Origin: Ichthyophthirius multifiliis | Taxonomy: Eukaryota > Ciliophora > Oligohymenophorea > Hymenostomatida | Reading direction: 5' to 3' | DNA length: 53,422 bases | Assembly (NCBI RefSeq): GCF_000220395.1 | Contig: NW_004085956.1 | Location: 1 to 53,422 of the forward strand | In this document: positions 1-10,388 of the stretch, piece by piece | Layout of the letters: each line of letters opens with the position of its first letter | Position numbering within the stretch: the stretch's first letter is position 1 | Program-made: the position numbers and the translations under genes | Notes under the pieces: model-generated | Seen by the model: the letters and a program-made list of their open reading frames with translations, nothing else | The model's database searches: none | Told to the model about the DNA's origin: nothing

Positions 1-54
1 ATTTTTATTATGATAATAATAAAATAAATAATGTATATATACAAATTAAATAAA

Positions 55-92
<38 letters not shown>

Positions 93-420
93 ATGTGTCT
101 TATTTATTTTAATAATTAAAAAATAAATATTAATTTTATACTAATTATAATATGAAATTTTATTTTTTTCTTTAATTAAATAAAAAATTATATTTTTTAT
201 TATCGAAAATAATTTTATTTCTTATATATAAAACACATAAAACATAATTATTATATTTATTTTTATATATATACTTTTATTTATTAAAAAAAAATAAAAA
301 TATATAAAAAGATTATAAATTATTTTTTTTTAATAAAAAAAAAACTTAATAACAACTTTATTATTTAATATAAAAAACAAAACTTAATAAAAAAAATAAA
401 TACAATTTTTTTTATCAAGT
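1..420. other. AT-rich flank, no gene seen
   Basis: Low-complexity A/T sequence with TA-dinucleotide runs near 58-92. It lies downstream of the minus-strand gene that ends at 421 and probably holds its 3' untranslated region. I see no codon-like structure on either strand. Confidence 0.6.
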
Positions 421-1277
421 TCATTTTTAAGACTATTATTAATTTAATTAATTCTATTGTGCAGCAAGAACTAAATATAAATTAAATTTTTTTTTAAAAA
501 AAAATACATTAAGGTGGTATTTAACCAATATTTAAAGGAGGTTAATTTGAAGATTATTATTATACAGGCCACATTGGATAAAGTTAACTATTTATAAAAA
601 TATTTACAAAAATAAAAAAAATTACTTCATCATTAATTATTATAATTCTTAAGGATTAGCATTAGGCATATTAGGAATATTAGAAATATTAGAAATATTA
701 GGAATATTAGAAATATTAGGTATATTAGTCATATTAGGCATATTTTGCATATTTTGCATATTTTGCATATTTTGCATATTAGGCACAATAAAAGGAGTTT
801 GCTATTAGAAAGGCATTTATCCTTAATATTAAGGATTAATCATCATAGCACCACTAATAGGAAAAGGAATAGCTCCTCCTCCTAAACCAGGCATCATTAT
901 CATATTTTAAAGTTACCCATTAGGGTTCATATTCATTCCCATAAGTTATTAATTAAAATAAGGCATTCCTTAAAACATTAAGTTTTGAGATGATTATTAA
1001 TGGTGAAAAGGTAATTATTATTAAGGATTTTAAATATTTGAAGTCGATTATTTTACCAATGATTATTATTATGATTGATTTGGGCTTATATTTTATCCAA
1101 ATTATTATTACTGTTATTGTTATGATTATTATTGTTATTATTATTATTATTATGATTATTATTATTATTGTTATTAAGATTATTTTTATTACTACAATTA
1201 TAATTATTATTATATTTATTATTGTTATTATACTAATTGTTGTTACTATTATAATTATATTTGTTATTACTGTTATG

Positions 1278-1339
<62 letters not shown>

Positions 1340-3561
1340 TATTATTATTATTATTATTATTATTGTGATTATTATTACTATTATTGATTGTCGTTTATCT
1401 TTTATTATATATATATATATATATATTTATTTTATATATTTTTTTTTTACATTTTCAACTTTCGTATTAATTTATTTATTTATTTACTTTTAATCTGTAT
1501 AATATTTACAATTAACATTTTATTATAATGCATTTTTTTCATTATTAATTATCGCCTATTACTCTATTTTATTATTTAAATTATTCACTTATTTTTTATC
1601 TTGTTATATTATATCCCTTTTATTATTTGATATCCCTTATTAATCATCTTCTTCTGATTATTCATTACTACTATCATTACTTTATTATACGTGATTAATA
1701 TATTAATTTTTATCCTTTGATTCATTTAGTTTTAATTTTTTAGATCTTTATTATGAATATTCTGAATAGCTTTCTTAATCGGAACTTTCACCTTCCTTTT
1801 TATTTATATATTTTATTTTATAATATTATTAAAAAATTACTATATCATCTCCATATTCTCTTTAAGTAATACTTTTAGCTATAGCCAATAAATTTTAATA
1901 TGTCTTTTTATATACATTAATTAGTTCTTGTATTCCTTCCTAATTTCCATTTGTAATATCAACAAATCTTTCCTAAAATTATTAAGGAATAGGTTAATTT
2001 GTTAATTCAAGAGAAGGACATTCTAATTAATCAAGAGCTTCTTTTATTTTATTGTGACGGTATTTATCTTGAGATTCTTATATTTAAAGAACAAAAGGCT
2101 TATTTTCAATTTTTATTTTTACTTAAGATTAACTTTTTTATTAATTAGAATGATCTTTTGTTATTTTAGTTTATAATTATTCTAATAATTAATCAATCTT
2201 TTGATTTTTTTTTTAAAAAAAAATATAAAAAAAAAATTATATTTAAAAAATAAAATAAAAATATATATATATACATCTAATTTATCTAATTAAGTATTAT
2301 TATAATAAAGTTTTGTACATTAAGAAAATTTCAAAGCTAAAAACAAAGGATGTTTAACCTTAAAATAATTAAATTAAATAAATAAAATAAATAAATTACT
2401 TTATGACGAATATTCGGCGCAGTTAAATAATTAAAAAGTCCATCCGAGTTATTAGAGATGTTAATTTCATTATCATTTTTCTTTTTATTTTCTCTTTTAA
2501 CAAATGTTTTATCTAAGTTTTCCGGTAAAAATGGATCTACATAAGAGCTCATTTTTTTTTCCTTTTTTTATTTATTTTTTTATTATTATATTATAAAAAA
2601 AATAAAAAAATATACAAGAATAACTTAAGAATCCCTTGCAGATTTTCTCGAATCAACAAAAATAGGTGGCGAAATGGTTGCATTAAGCATTTTTGGTATT
2701 TCTTCGTCTTCATTCATTATATAAATACAAAGAACTAAATGGAATTTGACTCCTTCATTATTATAAGAAGTAGACATAAATTTTATTGCTTAGAAAAATG
2801 CCTATCCGTTTATCAATTCAATCTTTGTATTACCTTTCATTCCAATATCAACTAAATGGAAATTATCTGGTTAATCAATAACTGCTTTTATAGCAAATAA
2901 ATGTGCCTTTTTTAATATTTTTAAAAATATATATGAAAAAAAAATTACATATAAATTTTTAGGTGGTTATAATGAGTCACCAGTTGCAACATCTTTTATC
3001 TAAATAATTAAATAATTTATATAAAAAAGAAAGAAAAAATAAAAAAATAAAATATGTATATATTAAATTATTATTATGTTTATATAAATTATTGTAATAT
3101 ATTTATAATTATATTTATTTATTTTTGTATATGTAATTTTTATTTTCTTTTAAGAAATTTATATTTCATTTTTGTTATTTTGTATTACTTCTAATCTCAC
3201 TGAAATATTTGGAAGATTCCAACTTTTATGCCAATTCCAACCTAAATCTTCTGAATATTAAAGTGATTTTTCAGTATCAATGAATAGCTTTACATGAGGA
3301 TCTGGTCCCTGTTTTTGTTATTATAAATAGTAATTTTTGTTTCCTTATTTGTTTTATTTTTACATCTTCTAATGGATTTGTTAAAACTATTGCAGGTTAT
3401 AAATTCCATACTGTCATTTTTTTTTTAACCTCAGTTTTTAAACTATAATTACATGGAATCCAATCCCATTTATGAGAAAAATCTTTTTTATTTGTAAATA
3501 TTTAAATTTAAGATTATTTTTTGCTTATTGAATATTTTTTACTTTGTTATTAGTTTGACAT
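421..3561 (-). CDS. Large Q/N/M/P-rich protein with possible Ig-fold-type DNA-binding region
   Basis: Multi-exon minus-strand gene read with TAA/TAG as Gln. It starts at ATG 3559-3561 (MSNQQQSKKYSI) and ends at TGA 421-423. The N-terminal part is well composed and globular: it contains DFSHKWDWIPCNYS, then GPDPHVKLFIDTEK, LGWNWHKSWNLPNISVRL, a strand-like stretch KFHLVLCIYIMNEDEE, and SPPIFVDSRKSARDS, a hydrophobic-proline then basic end that reminds me of p53/Rel/CSL-type Ig-fold DNA-binding domains. That resemblance is only an impression. An exon beginning KKMSSYVDPFLPENL joins in frame across an intron at about 2560-2620, so two apparent genes are one. The C-terminal half is acidic, then poly-Gln from an (ATT)n tract, then Met/Pro/Gly-rich with NMQ/NMP/NIS repeats, ending in an FLAAQQNQLNQQQSQK tail. 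At least six short introns are inferred. A transcription or RNA-related regulator is plausible; function is unknown. Confidence 0.7.
636..790 (-). repeat. Tandem 9-bp coding repeats (NMQ / NIS / NIP / NMP)
   Basis: Nine-base units of the type attaggcat / attagaaat / attttgcat run head to tail inside the Q-rich gene. Read on the minus strand they give the tripeptides NMP, NIP, NIS and five near-identical NMQ units. The near-identity of the attttgcat copies at about 741-780 suggests recent expansion. Confidence 0.85.
1281..1382. repeat. (ATT)n microsatellite, poly-Gln on the minus strand
   Basis: A nearly pure ATT/TTA trinucleotide array with a few interruptions. The gene frame traced back from the C-terminal part reads the minus strand in the TAA phase, giving poly-Gln with scattered Ser and Leu. 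The plus-strand isoleucine-rich reading of the same DNA is a shadow. Confidence 0.75.
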
Positions 3562-4360
3562 TTTTTAGTTTTTTTAATTATATATTTTTTTGTTTATTTA
3601 ATTATATATTTTTTTGTTTTTTAATTATATATTTTTTTGTTTTTTTTTGTTTTTTAATAAATATTATTATTATTATTATTATTTTAATTTTTTTTTATTA
3701 TTATTATTAATATCATAATGTTTATCTTTTCTTTATTTTTCTTTTTTAATATTTTTTAATTTATATATGATACACAATATATATTATTATACATTTTTTT
3801 ATTATTTTTTTTTTTTCTTTAATCTTACCCCTTTAATTATTTAAATATAAATATTTGATTTAAGTTAAATAAGTTAAATAAATTATTTAAAAAAAATATT
3901 TTTTCACTTTATATTTATATAAAAATACCATTTGTTTAAAAGAAAATTCAATAGGTTCTATTTTTTAATATTATTAATATATAATATATTATAATCTCAA
4001 GAAAAAAAAAAATTAACTTTTATGTAAAATTTTCTTATAATATTAAAAATGAATAATAAGGGGAAAAAATGTTTAAAAATTAAATTATAATGTATTAAAT
4101 TTAAAATATATTTAATAATTATATATTAAAAAATATACATATATTAATCGATATATATGAAAATTAAATAAATGCAATCAAGTAATAGAAAAAATATTAA
4201 TAAAATTTTTTAAATAAATATAATATTTAAATAAATAATTTATTTTATTTAATTTAAATTAATATATCTTATTGAATTATAAAAACATTTATAAATAAAT
4301 TTGTTTATATTTATATTATAAATATTTTATACTTTTTTTATTTAATATATATTTATTTTT
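3562..4360. other. Intergenic, AT-rich
   Basis: About 800 bases between two minus-strand genes. The right part probably contains the 3' untranslated region of the TPX2-like gene and the left part the promoter of the Q-rich gene. T-rich and TTA-rich low complexity; no ORF with coding-like composition was found. Confidence 0.6.
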
Positions 4361-5888
4361 TCATTATTTTTTGAATTATTTTTCTTTTAGTTTAAATTTA
4401 GGTGATAAAGGTTTTGTTAATGGAATTTTGTTTTTTTCAATTTTTACTTACTTATATTTCTTAATTGGTTGAGCCTTATATAATAATATATAAACATTTA
4501 TTATTATTAAATTAATTAAATTTTACTTTGAATACATTAGTTTTAACTGTTTACTTTTATTCCTATGAAGAATTATGACTTAATGCCTTATTTGAAGAAT
4601 TTCTTTATAAAAATAAATTTACATACATTAATATTAAATTTTATAAAAATATATAAAAAAAAAAATTTACAACAATGTATTATATAATTTTTTATATTTT
4701 TTCTGAATTTTTTTTTTAAAAAACTCATATTAAAAAAATAAAAAGATGAAAATAAAATGGAAAATTACCTTCTTTTTATTCCTTTATTTGAGTTTTTTTT
4801 TTTTTTTTTTTAAAAAAAAAAATGCAGAAAAAATGAAGAAAAAATTGAAAATAATATAATAATTTTATTAATTTAATATATATAAGTAACTATATATAAT
4901 TTAAAAATTATTATTAAAAATAAAATAATAATTTTATAAATATAATTGCATTTGCATTTATTTTACTTTTATTATTTTTGTTTTGGTTTAGAAATTTCCC
5001 GCTATTTCATAGTACTTTTATCTTTTTCAATACTAACATTCTATTATTTTTTTAACTCCATTCTTCCATTAGTTTAAAAATTAAATTCTTTTGCTACAGT
5101 TGTTTAGTTTTTTCTACTTTACTAACGAATTAACATGCTAATTTATTATAATCTGGCATTTCTCTAGCCTTAAAAAGATGCTATTATTAATCAATATTTT
5201 TTTTTTCACTAGACAATAACTTTTATTATCCCTTTTTATCAGAACCATCTTCTTTTAATGACGAGGATCTTTATACACTCATTTTTTGAGCTGATATATT
5301 TTTTGAAGCTGAGTTATTTCTTTAATTAACTGAATGCTTTAAAGTAGAGCAATCTATATAATAATTTTATTAATAATATATTTTTGAGTTTTTTGTATCT
5401 ACTTTTTTGTCCATTTTATTCTGATTTTTAAATAGATTCTGATTTTCGTTAAATCTTTTAAATTGATTCAGGTTTCTTTTATATTTTTTATACTGATTCT
5501 TATTCTTCACTTTATTATTATATTTTAAAATAAAATTAGATATAATATTTTGATTATTCATAAAAATAAATAAATAAAAGTTATAATATTTAATTACTTT
5601 TTTAAATCAGATTTAGTTTCTATTGTAACATTCTGATTATTAGAATCTTTAAATTTTTAAGTAGATTAAGCCTAATTATTGACAATTTAAACTCTATAGA
5701 TATATAATAAAACATTAAATAATTATTAGAATATAAAGGAATTATGATATTTATTTTTTATTTTTAATAAAAAATAAATTATTTCATATATTTTCATTAT
5801 TTTACTCATCTTTTTCATTATTATAATTTTGGTTTTCTGACAAATAATTAATAAGCTTTTATTAATCCATTTATTTTCCGATTTACAT
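4361..5888 (-). CDS. TPX2-family (microtubule/spindle-associated) protein
   Basis: Minus-strand, multi-exon gene. It starts at ATG 5886-5888 (MQIGKQMDQQKL) or the in-frame ATG at 5870, and ends at TGA 4361-4363. Two stretches match the TPX2 repeat: LFKAREMPDYNKLACQF followed by TVAKEFNFQTNGRMELKK near the middle, and VFKAQPIKKYK...IPLTKPLSPKFKLKEK at the C-terminus. The F-K-A-R/Q-P/M...P-x-Y/F-x-K and T-x-P-x-SP-x-F patterns are typical of proteins that bind microtubules and, in TPX2 itself, Aurora kinase. The region between is Lys/Gln rich. Near 5400-5560 an eight-residue Asn/Gln/Lys-rich repeat is readable in two frames. The frame changes by one base within the T6 run at 5108-5113 (A6 on the coding strand); one more base restores a continuous TPX2 repeat, so a homopolymer error is likely. 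A second ambiguous run lies at 5403-5408. Introns near 4450-4500, 4620-4770 and 5700-5790 are inferred. Confidence 0.75.
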
Positions 5889-6090
5889 TTTTATTTTATA
5901 TTATTTAATTAAATATAAAAATAAACATAGATAGATAGATATTTAATTAATTAATTAATAATAATATTAGTTTGTCTAAAAAAATAAAATATTTATTTAT
6001 TTTTTAATAATAATAAATAATAAAAACATCAAATTCTATTTTTCTTTTATAAAAACATAAATAATAATCTTTTTATTTTTTAAAAAAAAG

Positions 6091-7158
6091 TCAAAGCATT
6101 TTAATTGTTCCTTAAAACGCCCCAAATACATTTTATTATAGCTTTTCTTATTATAATTTGGCTTACCAAGATGGATGAAGTGAGTTTATTTACTTTAAGT
6201 TCTCTTATTTGAAATTTTTCTTTTCTTATTTAACTTAATTATTCTAATTTTATTACCTTTAAAGTGCTTTTTCTTATTTTATTTATTCTTTTCTTTCTTT
6301 TCCTTTTTTTTTGAATTCTGTTCTTTCTATAGGATTTTTTTATATATATTTATTAGCTATTTGATTATATTTATTGATAAGGCCTTTGTTTTTTCTTTAA
6401 AATTCTATCGAATTTCTATTTTATTGTATTTTAGTATCTTATACATTAAATTCTTCATTTGATTTTTTTCTTCTATTTATTTATTCTTAAAGATTTTAAT
6501 TAAATGAATTTTCTTCATCGATTTTTTTTTAATATATTTTTTCATTTTTTAAAAGATTTTCTTAATCTTCTAAAGGATTTGTTGTATTTTTTTATTTAAT
6601 TTATTTTTTAAGTTTAAATTTTTCTTTTTTAATAGATTTTTTAAGCTTTGTCTTTTACATTTTATTATTTACTATATTTAAAATAAATTCCACATCTTCA
6701 TAAAATTTCTAGAATTTTGTATGGCTTTTTAACTTTTAATAAAATTAAGAAACTATAGTCTTTTTATCAGAAATTTCATTTTTTATATTTTCTAAAAACT
6801 CCTTATAATCTTTATTGAATATTTTGTTAAATATATTCTCTACTTTTTATAAATTGAAGCTTTTTTCACAACTTATAAAGTATAATCCCATTTCTTTTAG
6901 TTAAATATTCTTTATTTCTTTGAATTTTTTTAATAATTCAGATTATTTTTTAACAATTTCTTCGTGTTTTAATTTTTCAAAAAGCTCATCTCCTACATCT
7001 CCATAACAATAAGCTTTCGCTTTACTATCTTTTATTTTTTTCACGATTTTCTGGAAGATAAATAGCTTGCATTTTTTAGCATATTAATAGAATAAATTAA
7101 ATAATTTTAAACGAAAATCTTATTTATTTTTTATTATGTCTTGAATTTAATCTTTCAT
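6091..7158 (-). CDS. BUD22/SRFBP1-family protein
   Basis: Single-exon minus-strand gene of 356 codons, from ATG 7156-7158 (MKDQIQDIIKNKQDF) to TGA 6091-6093. The C-terminus has the signature of the BUD22 family: LHPSWQAKLQQEK followed by FGAFQGTIKML, matching the LHPSWEA...FQGKKI pattern at the end of yeast Bud22 and animal SRFBP1. The N-terminal third (KIVKKIKDSKAKAYCYG) and the long Lys/Gln/Glu-rich middle also fit. Bud22 acts in 40S ribosome biogenesis in the nucleolus; SRFBP1 is described as an SRF-binding factor. A ribosome-biogenesis role is the more likely one here, by family. No intron is needed, and the length is an exact multiple of three. Confidence 0.8.
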
Positions 7159-7448
7159 TTTTTTTTTTGTTATAAGAAAAATTAATTTAATTCTAAAAAA
7201 AATATATTTTTAGACATAAAAAAAAATTATTCCAAAAATATATTATTTTAGTTAATATTAATAAAAAAAAATACGTTAATTAAAAATAAATAATCTCTCT
7301 CTTTTATAAAAAATCATATTCATAAATAAAAATAAGAAATAAGTAACTAAAAATAATTTATTATTAAAATATTTAATTATTTATTTATTTTTTATAAAAA
7401 AAAAAAAAAGCGTTCAGGACTAAAATATTTATTTAAATAAAACAACAC

Positions 7449-8474
7449 TCAATCTTAATTTTTTTTAAGATTATAATAATTAGCATTATTTTATCTTAGT
7501 TTAATTTCCAATTAATTTTAAAGCTCTTCGATTTCCGTATTTAATTCTTTAATTTCAAGATCGTTACTATTAACTTCTTATTTATATTTTTCATTTTCTT
7601 ATTAAATAACATTCAAAGCAATTTCGAGTCTTTACTTATGGTCATATTAATCAAATTTTTAATAATGTTATTTCCAATCAATAACATTTTCATCATCATT
7701 TTATTATTGTTATTATTAACTTTCTTCGTCCATTCCATCTTGATTAGGGTTTTAATTTTTATTATGATTATCGTCAACTTGAAGATATTTTTCTTATTTT
7801 AATAATTCATAAAAATCATTCTTAAAAAAAAAAAAAAATTAAATAAAATCTAAAATTAAATAAAAAAACATTTGGATTCACAAAAACAATTTCATCGTAA
7901 AATTCAGAAACTACAGGTTTTCTTGATCCTTAATTAGTGAGTGCAGATTTAGTTGGATAAAGCTTATTTTGTAAATATATATAAATATATATATATATAA
8001 TTTATATAATTATAAATTATTATTAAATATATATCACTTTTAATTTATGAACTAATTCAAGTTAAGGATAATGTGTTTTAAAATGAATTTATATTAAAAT
8101 ATCGAATTCTCCCCATCCTTTTTCGATAACTTCATATGGAGGTTTTGTAATTGCTTTTTTTTATATATTATTATTAATTAGGTAATTATTCAATTTTATA
8201 TTTTACCTCTTTAATTTTCATTAAATGTTTCATGTAATACAAATACTATTTTCTCTACAAATATTGATAAATCTTCATTATTTGGGCTTCTCACATATAC
8301 ACACCATTTATGAGTGTTTTTATCATTGCTTTTTTTGCCTTTTTTTATTGATATTTATAATTGTTTGTATTAAATTGTTTTTTAATAAAAACCTTAAAAA
8401 TATGATATTGTGCCATATACTATTGGCTTAAATAGTGTTTATGATTTTAATATAGCTGAATTATTGTCTGACAT
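7449..8474 (-). CDS. YAF9: YEATS-domain protein, GAS41/YAF9 type
   Basis: Minus-strand gene with three inferred introns, starting at ATG 8472-8474 (MSDNNSAILKSQTLFKPIVYG) and ending at TGA 7449-7451. The YEATS domain is spread over the exons in canonical order: KPIVYG, HKWCVYVRSPNNEDLSIFV, KIVFVLHETF, TKPPYEVIEKGWGEFDI, LVHKLKLYPTK, then KPVVSEFYDEIVFVNP. This is closest to GAS41/Yaf9, the YEATS subunit of NuA4 and SWR1/SRCAP that reads acylated lysines on histone H3. The C-terminal part is acidic and Gln-rich, then a coiled coil (LEIKELNTEIEELQKQLEI), as expected for the region that docks Yaf9 in its complexes. The gene sits among other single minus-strand genes and is probably expressed from its own promoter at about 8475-8560. 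Confidence 0.93.
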
Positions 8475-8950
8475 AGTTTTATTTTTTTTATATAATATCT
8501 AATTTATCTTTTTTTATAAATCTATTTTTGTTAATTTTTTGCACTTTTTTTTTTTTTCAAAAAAATAAATATTTTACTATTAAAGAAAAAATAAAAATAT
8601 GTATATAATAAATTAGAATTATTATTTTTTACAAAATTTTAAAAATATATATTATTTTCTTTATTAAACTTTCTATACATATATATATATATGATAAAAG
8701 ATATTTTTATCTCTAATTAAGAATAATTTTTTTTATTATAAATTACTTTTGATAAACAAATAAATAATGCTTTTAATCAATAAAAAAAAAATATTAAAAA
8801 AAACAAGTTTAAAACATTAGATTATTAAATAAAATCAAAAAATTTTGAATTAAAAAGTAAATATAAAACTATTTTTTTAAAAAAAATTAACAAAAAAGAC
8901 ACTAAAAATAAAAAAATAAAAATATATATAATATATTTTATAATATAGAA
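8475..8950. other. Intergenic, AT-rich
   Basis: Promoter side of the YEATS gene and 3' side of the PP2C gene. It is T-rich near 8535-8560 and A-rich near 8840-8930. No coding-like reading frame or structured RNA was seen. Confidence 0.55.
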
Positions 8951-9829
8951 TCAATTTTTAACTCTAACAACAATAATACTCATATTATCAAGTCCACACA
9001 TTTGTCCCCCAGTAGAAGTAGCTAAAATAGAATCAAGGAAATTTTCTGTTAATTCTTTCAAGTTTTATTTGTCATCTTAAAAATAATCAACTATTTCTTG
9101 ATTACTTCTGCATTCCCAAATACCATCACATCCTAAAATAATTAACTTAACATCATCTTATGTCATTTCTTTAATTTGAACATCAGGGAAGGCCGTAATA
9201 AGATATTCTTTTGGGTTTTTATTTAAATTATCATTAAGGTTAACTTTATATTCCATATCTCCAAGGGCTCTTGATAAATTTAAATTTCCATTAACCCTGC
9301 CATAATAAACATCCCCTCCTGCATTTTATATTCTTTTCTTTTCTATTTCATCATCTGGCTTATGATCTATACTTAAAGGTACTGCGTTTCCTTTTTCGCT
9401 AATAACAGTCCTAGAATCTCCACTATTTGCACAATAAATAGTATTTCCTACAATTAAGCAAACATTTGCTGTACAACCTGACGATTAATTCTATAATTCT
9501 TATTTCCCTTAAGGAGTTTCAATTAACTCATCCATTCTAAGAAAAGTCTCTTCTAATGCTAAATTATAATTTCCTTTTTAATAATTTTAGTTTTTTTTTA
9601 ATTCTTCAACAAAATATTTCTCAACAAATAAAGCAACTTTATTTCCTCCATGTCCATCGAAAACTCCAAACAAGGATTTATCTGGACCATCGAAATTCTC
9701 GAGTGTTATATGAGCATCTTCCATATTTGCACGCCAACCTTACATACTAGCAGCACAATATTCGAACTTATTATTTTAGCCTTATTTTATATTTTTTTCT
9801 GTTACTGGAGTATTTAAATAGTTTCCCAT
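8951..9829 (-). CDS. PP2C-family protein serine/threonine phosphatase
   Basis: Intronless minus-strand gene of 292 residues, ATG 9827-9829 to TGA 8951-8953. All main PP2C (PPM) motifs are present in order: [19 protein letters not shown] (metal-binding Asp and Gly), [47 protein letters not shown] and [11 protein letters not shown]. The metal-coordinating aspartates are intact, so it should be an active Mg/Mn-dependent phosphatase. The protein begins [13 protein letters not shown]; glycine at position 2 and the following residues fit N-myristoylation, so membrane attachment is likely. That N-terminus is a familiar form in ciliate and plant-type PP2Cs. Substrates cannot be told from sequence. 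Confidence 0.95.
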
Positions 9830-10388
9830 TTGTTTTTTTTTGTTTTTTTGTTTTATGTGTTTGATTTTATTTTTTAATTTTATTTTATCTCTTTTAGTTT
9901 TTATTTTTTTATGATTTTTTTTATTCAACCTTAAATTTATGAAATAGATATTATTTTAATATATATATTTTAAAATATAATTTTTTTTATTTTAATAAAA
10001 TATAAGATTTAAATTAAAAACTCTAGTCTAAAATTAAAATTTATATTTTTAATTATATTATATTGCTTGCATTTTTTTTATTTAGTTATTATATATTTAA
10101 TTTAATTATAAAAATAAGAAAAACAGTTTATATTAAAATTAAATATATTTTAATATACTAATATTAATTATAATTAAAAATAATTCTTATTTAATTAAAC
10201 TTTATATATATTATATTTTTATAAAGTTTAAATATATATTATTTTTTTTATTTTTTTAAAACAAATAAAAATTTAAACAAAATAAATGTTATTATCAAAA
10301 ATAACTTATTATTAAAAAAATAAAAAATATTTTTTTTTTTTTTAACAACTATAACTAATTATATTATTTTATTAACAAAAATATACAA
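9830..10388. other. Divergent intergenic region
   Basis: About 560 bases between the minus-strand PP2C gene and the plus-strand coiled-coil gene, so it should carry both promoters. It is T-rich near the PP2C start and A-rich near the other gene, the strand asymmetry expected upstream of starts in this sequence. No individual promoter element can be named. Confidence 0.55.

Noticed and set aside
990-1493. Isoleucine-rich plus-strand open frame
   Set aside because: It is the antisense reading of an (ATT)n array that encodes poly-Gln in the minus-strand gene.
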